DNA of 39,092 nt, from the NCBI RefSeq assembly GCF_003478995.1, contig NZ_QUGI01000002.1:1-39092 (forward strand). Reading direction: 5' to 3'. The DNA is from Pseudoflavonifractor sp. AF19-9AC (GTDB lineage Bacteria; Bacillota; Clostridia; Oscillospirales; Oscillospiraceae). Under the pieces are notes generated by a model, which made no database searches, was not told the DNA's origin, and worked only from the letters and a program-made list of their open reading frames with translations. A program made the position numbers and the translations under genes. How positions within the stretch are numbered: position 1 is the first letter of the stretch; every line of letters starts with the position of its first letter. This document shows positions 16,695-24,754 of the stretch, in pieces.

Positions 16695-17588
16695 TCAAGG
16701 GGTCTCAAGCACCACCAGGGCACAGGGCTGATCTTCCTCCGCCCGCCCCTGCAGCGCCGCCGCAACGGTGCCCTCCTGCTGGGCCAGGGTCTGAAGCTGC
16801 TGAAGCTGATCGGCTGTGATGATACAGCAGGTCCGTCCCGCCTCGTCGGTAAGCCACTCCGGGGACTGCCCCAGCACATCTTCCCAGCCCTGGGGCAGCC
16901 GGTCCACGGTCAGCACCGCGGACACCTGCTGTCCGGCTACGGTGCAGCTTGTCCCATCCTGCAGGCCGGTCTGGAACTGAGAGGGCTGTACCGCCGGCGT
17001 ATCCAGCCCGTCGCCGGGCTGGGCGCTGGGTTCCGCTTCGCTGTTCTGGTCCTCTGTTCCCGTGTTTCCACGGAGAGTCACTTCGGGCTCCTGCTGGGTC
17101 TCGTCGGGCGTGGGGTCTACGGCCTGCTCCAGATCGTCCGGCCGGCTGGCCTGCTTGGCTCCGGCGGAAACCTCTCCGTCTGCGGCCTGCTCCTGATAGA
17201 GGGCGGTGTCCAGCTGCTGGGAGGATACAGTCCCTATGCTGTCCACACCCTGGTTAAACTGTCCGCTCTGGTAAAGGCCGATGCACAGCACCGCGCAGGC
17301 GGCCACCCCCATCAGGGCCCGCACCTGGGGCCGGCGGAAGAGGGGAATTACCTTGGGCTTCTTCTCCAGCGCGGCCACGCGCTCCATGACGCCCTGGGCA
17401 AAGCCCTCAGGCGCCTCGTACTCCTCCAGCTCCGGGAGGGCGGTATGGATGACGGACAGCTCCCGCTCCAATTGGCGGCAACGGTGACACTGCGCCAGAT
17501 GCTCCTCCAGCGCCTTCGCCTCCTCCGGCTCCAGCATGCCGTCCAGCTTCAGGCTGAGATAGACCTCCATCTCCTGGCAGTTCTCCAT
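16695..17588 (-). CDS. Membrane anti-sigma factor with zinc-finger (zf-HC2)
   Basis: It likely holds the ECF sigma factor encoded just upstream inactive at the membrane until a signal arrives. Of 297 residues, the N-terminus carries the ZAS zinc motif His30-x3-Cys34-x2-Cys37 (HLAQCHRC). One transmembrane helix is at about 90-107. The outside part has a low-complexity acidic/glutamine-rich linker (about 115-215) and a small C-terminal domain with no recognised family. The ATG at 17588 has GGGAGGTG ahead, and that site overlaps the sigma-factor stop codon. The spacing (6 bp) and order support a sigma/anti-sigma pair. Confidence 0.88.
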   Translation of the reverse strand: MENCQEMEVYLSLKLDGMLEPEEAKALEEHLAQCHRCRQLERELSVIHTALPELEEYEAPEGFAQGVMERVAALEKKPKVIPLFRRPQVRALMGVAACAVLCIGLYQSGQFNQGVDSIGTVSSQQLDTALYQEQAADGEVSAGAKQASRPDDLEQAVDPTPDETQQEPEVTLRGNTGTEDQNSEAEPSAQPGDGLDTPAVQPSQFQTGLQDGTSCTVAGQQVSAVLTVDRLPQGWEDVLGQSPEWLTDEAGRTCCIITADQLQQLQTLAQQEGTVAAALQGRAEEDQPCALVVLETP

Positions 17589-17594
17589 ACCAAT

Positions 17595-18206
17595 TCACCT
17601 CCCTGTTGTTTCCTTCGCTTGGTTAGACGGCGGCGGTACGGAAAAGTTCCCGTCTTCCGCCAAAATTTTTCGCAGGGCCATCCGGGCCCGGGCAATGCGG
17701 GATTTTACCGTCCCCAGGTCCAGATTCAGCTTTTCCGCAATCTCCTGGTAGCTCAGTCCGGACAGCTCCCGCAGCACCAGAATCTGCCGCTGCTGCTCCG
17801 GCAGGGCCTCCAGCCCCCGGGCCAGGGCCCGCCCCTGCTCGGAGCGCTCCAGCTGCCGGTGGGGATCCTGGCTCCAGTCCGCCGGCTCAGTCCAGGAGAG
17901 CTCCTCATCGTCCAGGGAGACCTCCGACTCCACCTGCCGCCTCCGCTTCTGCTTTCGCAGGTAGTCAATGCACACATTGGTGGCCAGGCGGTAAATCCAG
18001 GTGGCAAAGCTGCTCTCCCCCTGGAAGGAGGGCAGACCCTGCCAGGCCTTCACAAAGGCCTCCTGGGCCAGGTCAAAGGCCTCCTCCCGGTCCCCCACCA
18101 GGCGCACCGCAAGGGAATAAATCCGGTTTTGATTGTCCAGTACCAACTGCTCAAAAGCCTGCTGGTCCCCTGCTTTGGCGGCGGATACCAGCTCCTGCTC
18201 CGTCAC
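17595..18206 (-). CDS. ECF sigma factor (SigW-like, sigma-70 family)
   Basis: An alternative sigma factor directing RNA polymerase to a stress regulon. From the GTG at 18206 the product is 203 residues and starts TEQELVSAAKAGD after the initiator. Region 2 (about 20-90) contains YSLAVRLVGDREEAFDLAQEAFVKAW and FATWIYRLATNVCIDYLRK. Region 4 (about 135-190) contains LPEQQRQILVLRELSGLSYQEIAEKL and GTVKSRIARAR. GTG 18206 is preferred over the ATG at 18224 because AAGGGGGTGA sits at ideal distance ahead of it, while the ATG lacks a ribosome site. It is co-transcribed with the anti-sigma gene. The target promoters are not visible. Confidence 0.92.
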   Translation of the reverse strand: MTEQELVSAAKAGDQQAFEQLVLDNQNRIYSLAVRLVGDREEAFDLAQEAFVKAWQGLPSFQGESSFATWIYRLATNVCIDYLRKQKRRRQVESEVSLDDEELSWTEPADWSQDPHRQLERSEQGRALARGLEALPEQQRQILVLRELSGLSYQEIAEKLNLDLGTVKSRIARARMALRKILAEDGNFSVPPPSNQAKETTGR

Positions 18207-18234
18207 CCTGCTCACCCCCTTCATCCAATCAGGG

Positions 18235-18285
18235 AGAAGTTAGGAATTGATGGTTTCTTCCTCATATTCCTAATTCCCAACTTCT
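18235..18285. repeat. Inverted repeat between dusB and the sigma factor
   Basis: The 14-nt arms at 18235-18248 and 18272-18285 pair with one mismatch around a 23-nt AT-rich spacer. No T-run follows on either side, so it is not a standard terminator. It fills the gap between the dusB stop and the sigma gene and is AT-rich against GC-rich surroundings. Confidence 0.6.
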
Positions 18286-18290
18286 GATCT

Positions 18291-19271
18291 TTATTCCATT
18301 CCGCACAAGTCCCGCTTGATTCCCCTGGTAACCCGATACACATCCTCCAGGGTAGTGATCTTCACAATCTGTTCCTTATAATAGCCCGCGTGGGGCACGC
18401 CCTTCAGGTACCAGGCGTAGTGCCGCCGGGCCTCCAGACAGGCAATCTTCTCCCCCTTGTTGGCCGCGGAGAGCTCAAACTGCCGCACGGCGGTGTCACA
18501 CCGCTCCGCCAGAGGGGGCATGTCCGGAATGGGACGGCCCTCCAGGGCGGCCTTGCACTGGGCAAAAAGCCAAGGGTTGCCAAACACGCCCCGGCCGATC
18601 ATGGCCATGTCCGCTCCGGTGTACTTCAAAATCCGGGGGGCATCGGTGGGCTTGAACACGTCCCCGTTGGCGATGACGGGAATCTTCACCGCCTTCTTGA
18701 CCTCCCGGATCCAGTCCCAGTTGGCCGCTCCGGCATACATCTGGTTACGGGTACGGCCGTGGACCGCCACAGCGGCGGCGCCCGCCTCCTCCATGGCCTT
18801 GGCAAACTCCACACAGTTGATGGAGCCCTTGTCCCAGCCCAGGCGGAACTTCACCGTCACAGGACAGCCCGCGCCGCGGATCACCGCCTCCAGCACCTTC
18901 ACCGCCTTGTCCGGGTCCCGCATGAGCCCTGACCCATCCCCGGAATTGGCCACCTTGGGGACGGGGCAGCCCATATTGATATCAATGAAGTCGGCCCCGG
19001 ACACCTCATGGGCAATGCCTGCCGCCTGCTCCATGCAGGCGGGGTCGCTGCCGAAGATCTGAGCAGCGGCGGGGTGCTCCCCCTCTCCCAGCTGCAGGAG
19101 GGGGATGGACTTCTTATCCTGGTAGCACAGGGCCTTGGCACTCACCATCTCCGTGCAGGTGAGACCCGCTCCCTGCTCCCGACAGATGGTGCGGAAGGCC
19201 ACGTCGGTCACCCCCGCCATGGGCCCCAGGGCCAGGGGGGTCTCAATTGTAATTCCTCCGATGGATACCAT
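18291..19271 (-). CDS. dusB: tRNA-dihydrouridine synthase, DusB type
   Basis: A flavin enzyme that reduces uridines in tRNA to dihydrouridine. The 326-residue protein is a TIM barrel with the LGPMAGVTDVAFR start, INMGCPVPKVANSGDGSGLM with catalytic Cys102, VHGRTRNQMY and ANGDVF phosphate-binding segments, and IGRGVFGNPW. The start at 19271 has GCGAGGT six bases ahead; an open frame continues upstream through the promoter and is rejected. Transcription comes from 19355-19383 and may continue into the sigma/anti-sigma genes. Confidence 0.94.
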   Translation of the reverse strand: MVSIGGITIETPLALGPMAGVTDVAFRTICREQGAGLTCTEMVSAKALCYQDKKSIPLLQLGEGEHPAAAQIFGSDPACMEQAAGIAHEVSGADFIDINMGCPVPKVANSGDGSGLMRDPDKAVKVLEAVIRGAGCPVTVKFRLGWDKGSINCVEFAKAMEEAGAAAVAVHGRTRNQMYAGAANWDWIREVKKAVKIPVIANGDVFKPTDAPRILKYTGADMAMIGRGVFGNPWLFAQCKAALEGRPIPDMPPLAERCDTAVRQFELSAANKGEKIACLEARRHYAWYLKGVPHAGYYKEQIVKITTLEDVYRVTRGIKRDLCGME

Positions 19272-19354
19272 AAAAACCTCGCTGCCGTAAAAATGAGGGC
19301 GGCAAACCCCAACAAAACCGGGATTTTTCCCTGTACCGCCCACTTGCGGACCTT

Positions 19355-19383
19355 ATTCTATCACAGCCCCCCTTGGTTGACAA
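19355..19383 (-). promoter_or_regulatory. Promoter of dusB
   Basis: Minus-strand TTGTCA (19378-19383), 17 nt, TAGAAT (19355-19360). Its -35 box shares five bases with the -35 box of the divergent promoter at 19377-19405. Confidence 0.78.
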
Positions 19384-19405
19384 GGGCAGAGGCAGACATT
19401 AAAAT
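19377..19405 (+). promoter_or_regulatory. Promoter of the DUF815-like ATPase gene
   Basis: Perfect TTGACA (19377-19382), 17 nt, TAAAAT (19400-19405), 35 bp before the start codon. The -35 box overlaps that of the dusB promoter on the other strand. Confidence 0.8.
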
Positions 19406-19439
19406 GGAACCGGAATACCACAAAAAGGGAGAATGGGCC

Positions 19440-20639
19440 ATGAATCTGAATGCATTGCATACCGCTCTGGGCGGTATTTGTACCTATCGTCCCCTGATGG
19501 ACACCCCCCTCATGCAGGCGGTGTCCCAGCTGCTGATCACCTGCGGCTTCGGCAACGGAGAGCGCGCCCTGGATCTGTACGGGCAGGTCTTTTACCTGCT
19601 GCGGTCGGAGGGCTTCCAGGGCCTTGGGGACTGGCTGTGGGACTACCTGCGCTACTGCGACAGCCCCTACGGTGCTCTGGCCGAGCGGGGCGAGAAGGAC
19701 CCCGCCCTGGAGGAGGGCGCCCGGCGGGATGTGGAGACCCTGGTGCTGCTGGCCGAGACCGACTGCGACCGGTACATCGACGCCATGAAAAGCGCCCTGT
19801 CCGCCGACTACGCCCCGGTGCTGGCCGGGCTGCCCCGGTGGAAGTCGGGAGCTCCCTTTGACTTTGCCAAGCTCACCGATTTTTACCGCGCCCACGGCTG
19901 CGGCCTCTACGCCCGGTACCGTGCCTTCCTGTGGGAGGAGGGGGCGCTCATCCCCGTGGCCGACCCCGATTGTCCCAAGCCCCAGGACCTGCTGGGCTAC
20001 GAGCTGCAGCGGGGCCAGGTGGAGCAGAACACCCGCCAGCTTATTTCCGGCCGCCAGGCCAACAACGTCCTCCTCTTCGGAGACGGCGGCACCGGCAAGT
20101 CGGCCACAGTGAAGTCCATGCTCTACCTGCCCGGAATGGAGGACCTGCGCCTCATCGAAATCCAGAAGGAGAACCTCACCGGCCTGCCCCGGCTGATGCG
20201 CTCTCTCAACGGGCGGCGTCAGAAGTTCATCCTGTTCATTGACGATCTGGCCTTTGACCAGGATGACAAGACCTACTCCTCCCTGAAGACCATTCTGGAG
20301 GGCAGCCTGGAAAAGCGGCCGGTGAACGTGGCCATCTACGCCACCTCCAACCGCCGCCACCTGGTACGCCAGACCTTCACCGACCGGGCGGGAGATGAGG
20401 TGGACACCTTTGAAACCATCTCGGAAAAGACCGCTCTGGCCGAGCGCTTCGGTCTGCGCATCCCCTACCTGACCATGAACAAGGACGGCTACCTGGCCCT
20501 GGTGGACTATCTGGCCCAGCAGGCGGGCATCTCCATGGACCCCAAGGAGCTCCACGCCCAGGCCATGACCTGGGAGATCCGCCACTCCGGCCGCACCCCC
20601 CGGGTGGCCCGGCAGTTCATCGCCAGCCTGCACCCCTGA
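19440..20639 (+). CDS. DUF815-like AAA-type ATP-binding protein
   Basis: A cytoplasmic P-loop ATPase of unknown role. It has 399 residues: an N-terminal helical part (1-185), Walker A FGDGGTGKS at 213-221, a Walker B-like FILFIDDLAF near 255, an ATSNRRHLV sensor-like segment near 300 and a C-terminal lid with SGRTPRVARQF. The layout matches the DUF815 family of AAA proteins. The ATG at 19440 follows GGGAG; an ATG at 19404 lies within the -10 region and is excluded. It is a single gene ending before the hairpin at 20645-20677. It shares a promoter region with dusB, but a functional link is not implied. Confidence 0.88.
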   Translation: MNLNALHTALGGICTYRPLMDTPLMQAVSQLLITCGFGNGERALDLYGQVFYLLRSEGFQGLGDWLWDYLRYCDSPYGALAERGEKDPALEEGARRDVETLVLLAETDCDRYIDAMKSALSADYAPVLAGLPRWKSGAPFDFAKLTDFYRAHGCGLYARYRAFLWEEGALIPVADPDCPKPQDLLGYELQRGQVEQNTRQLISGRQANNVLLFGDGGTGKSATVKSMLYLPGMEDLRLIEIQKENLTGLPRLMRSLNGRRQKFILFIDDLAFDQDDKTYSSLKTILEGSLEKRPVNVAIYATSNRRHLVRQTFTDRAGDEVDTFETISEKTALAERFGLRIPYLTMNKDGYLALVDYLAQQAGISMDPKELHAQAMTWEIRHSGRTPRVARQFIASLHP

Positions 20640-20644
20640 AGAAG

Positions 20645-20677
20645 GAAAAAGCCCCGGAGGCAGTTGCCTCCGGGGCT
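20645..20677. terminator. Terminator shared by the ATPase gene and ilvE
   Basis: A 13-bp perfect GC-rich stem (20650-20662 with 20665-20677) lies between two convergent genes. The minus strand continues with five T, making it strong for ilvE. The plus strand has only CGTTT. Confidence 0.85.
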
Positions 20678-20708
20678 CGTTTCATCTCTGGTATGTGTCG
20701 GGACTGGC

Positions 20709-21776
20709 TCAGCACACCTTCATGGTCCAACCGTGGGTGTCGGCCACGCGGCCCCACTGGATGCCGGTGAGCTCATCATACAGACGCTGAGTGATCTCAC
20801 CGATCTGGTTGTTGCTGACGGTGACCTTCTTGTCGCCCATGGCCAGCTCGCCGATGGGGGAGACAACGGCAGCGGTGCCGGTGCCCCAGGCCTCCTCCAG
20901 CTCGCCCTTCTCGGCGGCCTCGAAGAGCTCCTCAGCGGAGATGCGGCGCTCCTCCACCTCGTAGCCCCAGTCCTTCAGCAGCTGGATGCAGGAGCGGCGG
21001 GTGATGCCGGGCAGCACGGAGCCGTTCAGGTCGGGGGTGATGATCTTGCCGGCCACCTTGAACATAACGTTCATGGAGCCGACCTCTTCAATGTACTTGC
21101 GGTGCACGCCGTCCAGCCACAGCACCTGGCTGTAACCGGCCTTCTCGGCCCGGTCACCGGCCCGCAGGGAGGCGGCGTAGTTGCCGCCGGTCTTGGCCAT
21201 ACCGGTACCGCCGCGGACCGCGCGGACATCCTGGTCCTCAACGTAAATCTTCACGGGGTTCAGACCCTCGGGATAGTAGGCGCCCACGGGGCAGACAATG
21301 ACGATGTACTGCACGTGGTGGGAGGCATGGACACCCAGAGCGGGATCCAGGCCGATCATGAAGGGACGGATGTAGAGGGAGGTATCCTTCTCAGCGGGCA
21401 CCCAGTCGCGCTCCAGCTTGACCAGCTCGGTAATGCCGGCCAGAGCCAGGTCGGCAGGAATCTCGGGCAGGCACATACGGGAGGCGGAGTTGTTCATCCG
21501 CTCGATGTTGCAGTCGGGGCGGAAGAGCTGGATGCTTCCGTCGGCGGTGCGGTAGGCCTTCAGGCCCTCAAAGATCTCCTCGGCGTAGTGCAGCACCTTG
21601 GCGGCGGGGTCAATGGGCAGCGGGCCGTAGGGGACGATGCGGGCGTCGTGCCAGCCCTGTCCCTCATCATAATCCACAATAAACATGTGGTCGGTCATAT
21701 TCTTGCCAAACACCAGGGTGGAGGAATCAGGCTTTTCCTTCAGAGTGGCGGCACGGGTGATCTTGATCTCTTGCAT
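20709..21776 (-). CDS. ilvE: Branched-chain amino acid aminotransferase
   Basis: A PLP enzyme interconverting leucine, isoleucine and valine with their 2-oxo acids. The 355-residue protein is of the longer (eukaryote-like, fold-type IV) class. It has FEGLKAY near 70, RPFMIG near 137, the PLP lysine Lys195 in KTGGNYAAS and the EEVGSMNVMF signature (230-239). The ATG at 21776 has TAGGAGG at about 8 nt. The gene is alone and driven by the promoter at 21922-21950 through a long leader. No other branched-chain biosynthesis genes are adjacent. Confidence 0.95.
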   Translation of the reverse strand: MQEIKITRAATLKEKPDSSTLVFGKNMTDHMFIVDYDEGQGWHDARIVPYGPLPIDPAAKVLHYAEEIFEGLKAYRTADGSIQLFRPDCNIERMNNSASRMCLPEIPADLALAGITELVKLERDWVPAEKDTSLYIRPFMIGLDPALGVHASHHVQYIVIVCPVGAYYPEGLNPVKIYVEDQDVRAVRGGTGMAKTGGNYAASLRAGDRAEKAGYSQVLWLDGVHRKYIEEVGSMNVMFKVAGKIITPDLNGSVLPGITRRSCIQLLKDWGYEVEERRISAEELFEAAEKGELEEAWGTGTAAVVSPIGELAMGDKKVTVSNNQIGEITQRLYDELTGIQWGRVADTHGWTMKVC

Positions 21777-21915
21777 TGTGGTTGCCTCCTAATTTCCTTT
21801 ACTGGCTTACATTCCACACAAAAAGCATATCTCTGTGCGCCGGGACCAACGAGGTCCGGCGAATTTCATTCCTGCTCCCGTTTCCGCGGGGGGCCGTGCG
21901 GAATACGGCCGTTTC
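21777..21915 (-). other. Structured 5' leader of ilvE
   Basis: About 140 nt separate the predicted transcription start from the ilvE start. The segment is GC-rich at first and contains stems such as GGCCGT/ACGGCC and GCCGGACC/GGTCCCGGC (one bulge). No T-box specifier motif, leader peptide or terminator could be recognised. Confidence 0.4.
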
Positions 21916-21921
21916 CTCCAC

Positions 21922-21950
21922 ATTATAGCAGTCTTTGTCCCCGGGTGCAA
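21922..21950 (-). promoter_or_regulatory. Promoter of ilvE
   Basis: Minus-strand TTGCAC (21945-21950), 17 nt, perfect TATAAT (21922-21927). Confidence 0.75.
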
Positions 21951-22005
21951 CGGTCCTTTGCCCTTTCCGGAGAATTTTTGTGGCCCCGGGCCGCCTTTGT
22001 GCCTA

Positions 22006-22034
22006 TTGTCTTTTCCCATGGGATTTGATATAAT
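22006..22034 (+). promoter_or_regulatory. Promoter of gdpP
   Basis: TTGTCT (22006-22011), 17 nt, perfect TATAAT (22029-22034), about 67 bp before the chosen gdpP start. Confidence 0.78.
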
Positions 22035-22100
22035 AAAATGCCTTTGTTATGGAATCCAATCTGAAAATTTTTGCGACACGCAGGAAAGGGGGACGTACCG

Positions 22101-24083
22101 TTGAACCGGAAGATTTCTCAGCTGTTTCAGCCCAGCTTCCAGCTCTATTTCGTCTGCCTGATCGTATTTGCCGGGATTTCCGCCCTGTTCTCTCTGCCCC
22201 TGGCGGCAGCGGAGCTGGCCGTGGTCGCCTGTCTGGGACTTTATAACCGACAGAGCAACCGCCGCCGTCGCCGTGAAATCTCCAAATACCTGGAAAATTT
22301 CACCGGTACAGTGGACACCGCCACCCGGGACACCATGACCAACTCGCCTCTGCCCATGATCATCTTCCGGCCGGAGAGCGACGACATCATCTGGACCAAC
22401 GACCGCTTTCTCCAGCTCACCGGTCAGCGGGAGCACCTCTTTGACGCCAAGTTCTCCGCCCTGATCCCCGGCTTCGACACCCGGTGGCTCATGGAGGGCA
22501 AGAGCGCCTGTCCCAGCGAGGTGAGCTACGGCGGCCGGCGCTTCCTGGTCTTCGGCCATCTGGTGCGTACCGGCGGACGGAGCGGCGGTTTCCTGGCCAC
22601 CCTCTACTGGGTGGATGTCACCGAGTTCTGCCTGGTGCGGGACCAGTACCGCGCCACCCGCCCGGTGGCCGCTGTGCTGCTGCTGGACAACTACGAGGAA
22701 CTGATGAAAAACCTGACGGAGAACGAGCGCTCCGCCCTGGTCTCGGAGATCGACTCCCGTCTGGACGCCTGGGTGGCCCACACCGGCGGACTTCTCCGCC
22801 GCTATCAGCGGGAACGCTACCTCTTTATTTTCGAGGAGCAGTATCTGTCCCAGTTTGTGGAGAAGAAGTTTGACATTCTGGACACCATCCACCAGGTGGT
22901 CAACCCCAGCGGCATCAACGCCTCCCTGTCCATCGGCATCGGCCAGGACGGTGAGAGCTATCAGGAGCTTCTGCAGTTTGCCAACCTGTCCATCGACATG
23001 GCCCTGTCCCGGGGCGGTGACCAGGCGGTCATCCGCAACAAGTTTACCTTTGAATTCTACGGCGGCCGCTCCAAGGAGACGGAGAAGCGCACCAAGGTCA
23101 AGAGCCGGGTCATGGCCAACGCCCTGTCCTCCCTCATCGCCGACTCCTCCCAGGTGTTTATCATGGGCCACCGCTTCCCCGACAACGACTGTCTGGGCGC
23201 TGCGGCGGGCGTGTTTGCCCTGTGCCGGAAAAACGGCGTGCCGGTGCACATCATCCGGGAGGCGGGCACTCCCCCGGCCCAGGAGCTCATCGACAAGCTG
23301 GCCCAGCTGCCCGAATATCAGGACTGCTTCCTCTCTCCCCAGGAGGCCCTGCTCATTGCCGACACCCGCTCCCTGGCGGTGGTGGTGGACACCAACCGCC
23401 CCGAGCAGGTCCAGGCGGAGGATCTGCTGAAGTCCTGCAACCGGGTGGCGGTCATTGACCATCACCGCCGTGCGGCCACCTACATCGAGGGCGCGGCTCT
23501 GAACTATCACGAGCCCTACGCCTCCTCTGCATCCGAGCTGGTCACCGAGCTTCTCCAGTACGTCATGGAGCCCAACCAGCTGCTGCGCACCGAGGCCGAG
23601 GCCCTGCTGGCGGGCATCGTGCTGGACACCAAGAACTTCACCATGCGCACCGGCGGACGCACCTTTGAGGCTGCCGCCTTCCTGCGCCGCTCCGGTGCCG
23701 ACACCGCTGAGGTGAAAAAGCTCTACCAGAATGATCTGTCCGGCACCATCGCCAAGTATTCCATTATCCAGAACGCCAAGCTCTACCGGGAGCACATCGC
23801 CATCGCTGTGGCCAACCGTCCCGTGGGCCGGGTGATTGCGGCCCAGGCTGCCGACGAGCTTCTGAACATCATCGGCATCGACACCTCCTTCGTCCTGGCC
23901 CCTGACGGGGAACGGGTGGTTATCTCCGCCCGCTCCATGGGGGACACCAACGTCCAGGTGATTCTGGAGCAGCTGGGCGGCGGCGGCAACGCCGCGGCGG
24001 CAGGCGGACAGGTGTCCGGCAAGACCCTGGAGCAGGTCACCGTGGAGCTGGCCCAGGCCATCGACCGCTATCTGGATTCCTGA
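22101..24083 (+). CDS. gdpP: Cyclic-di-AMP phosphodiesterase GdpP
   Basis: GdpP degrades c-di-AMP at the membrane and so influences potassium balance and cell-wall stress tolerance. The 660-residue protein has two transmembrane helices (about 13-50), a degenerate PAS segment (about 75-165) and a modified GGDEF domain (about 175-310). A DHH domain starts near 350, with GHRFPDNDCLG, VVDTNRP and DHH near 453, followed by a DHHA1 domain with GGGGNAAAAGG near 627. The TTG at 22101 is preferred because AAGGGGG stands about 8 nt ahead and the MNRKISQLFQPS start is typical. The next genes, rplI and dnaB, follow in the conserved Firmicute order. Confidence 0.94.
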   Translation: MNRKISQLFQPSFQLYFVCLIVFAGISALFSLPLAAAELAVVACLGLYNRQSNRRRRREISKYLENFTGTVDTATRDTMTNSPLPMIIFRPESDDIIWTNDRFLQLTGQREHLFDAKFSALIPGFDTRWLMEGKSACPSEVSYGGRRFLVFGHLVRTGGRSGGFLATLYWVDVTEFCLVRDQYRATRPVAAVLLLDNYEELMKNLTENERSALVSEIDSRLDAWVAHTGGLLRRYQRERYLFIFEEQYLSQFVEKKFDILDTIHQVVNPSGINASLSIGIGQDGESYQELLQFANLSIDMALSRGGDQAVIRNKFTFEFYGGRSKETEKRTKVKSRVMANALSSLIADSSQVFIMGHRFPDNDCLGAAAGVFALCRKNGVPVHIIREAGTPPAQELIDKLAQLPEYQDCFLSPQEALLIADTRSLAVVVDTNRPEQVQAEDLLKSCNRVAVIDHHRRAATYIEGAALNYHEPYASSASELVTELLQYVMEPNQLLRTEAEALLAGIVLDTKNFTMRTGGRTFEAAAFLRRSGADTAEVKKLYQNDLSGTIAKYSIIQNAKLYREHIAIAVANRPVGRVIAAQAADELLNIIGIDTSFVLAPDGERVVISARSMGDTNVQVILEQLGGGGNAAAAGGQVSGKTLEQVTVELAQAIDRYLDS

Positions 24084-24106
24084 CCGGGGCGGCGGGATTT
24101 CCCCTG

Positions 24107-24135
24107 TTTACCCCACATTTTTGCAATATTGTAAT
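24107..24135 (+). promoter_or_regulatory. Possible internal promoter before rplI
   Basis: TTTACC (24107-24112), 17 nt, TGTAAT (24130-24135), in an AT-rich gap after gdpP. The match is modest. Confidence 0.4.
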
Positions 24136-24169
24136 TTAAAAATACTCACTGTATTTGGAGGAACACATT

Positions 24170-24619
24170 ATGAAAGTCATTTTACAGCAAGACGTAAGAG
24201 GCCAGGGCAAGAAGGGCCAGTTGGTGGACGTGTCCGACGGCTACGCCCGCAACTTCCTGCTGCCCAAGAAGCTGGCCGTCATCGCCACCGCCGAGAACCT
24301 GAACACCATGAAGCAGCAGGAGAAGGCCCGCAAGGCCCAGGAGGCTGCCGAGAAGGCGGAGGCTGAGGCCACTGCCAAGAAGCTCGAAGGCCTGATGGTC
24401 AAGATCCCCGCCAAGGCCGGCGAGGGCGGACGGCTCTTCGGCGCCGTCACCGCCAAGGAGGTCTCCGAGGCCCTGGCCGCCCAGCACGGCGTTACCATCG
24501 CCAAGGCCAAGCTGGTGCTGGAGGAGCCCATCAAGGCCTGCGGCGGCTACCAGATCAAGGCCAAGCTGGGCTATGAAGTGGTGGGCACCGTCAACGTGAT
24601 GGTGGTGGAGGAAAAGTAA
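24170..24619 (+). CDS. rplI: 50S ribosomal protein L9
   Basis: L9 binds 23S rRNA at the base of the L1 stalk. The 149-residue protein has the N-terminal globular domain MKVILQQDVRGQGKKGQLVDVSDGYARNFLLP, a long alanine/lysine/glutamate-rich connecting helix (about 45-75) and the C-terminal RNA-binding domain (GRLFGAVT to the VEEK end). This is the full usual length. TTGGAGG precedes the ATG at 24170; a start five codons upstream would swallow the ribosome site. It is co-oriented with gdpP and dnaB. Confidence 0.97.
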   Translation: MKVILQQDVRGQGKKGQLVDVSDGYARNFLLPKKLAVIATAENLNTMKQQEKARKAQEAAEKAEAEATAKKLEGLMVKIPAKAGEGGRLFGAVTAKEVSEALAAQHGVTIAKAKLVLEEPIKACGGYQIKAKLGYEVVGTVNVMVVEEK

Positions 24620-24754
24620 GCCGAAGGTTTACGTTTTCTTCCATCCATACTTGCAGTGTATGGGGTGCGCCCTGCGGCGCTTCAAGCCGTCCGGCCTGTC
24701 CGGACGCTCCCCTTATTTCTGATGTCTCATTCCAACTTGGAAGGCGGTGACAAC

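Noticed and set aside
21777..21915. T-box or leader-peptide attenuator upstream of ilvE
   Set aside because: The long leader invites it, but no T-box motif, no run of Leu/Ile/Val codons in a small frame and no terminator with T-run was found.
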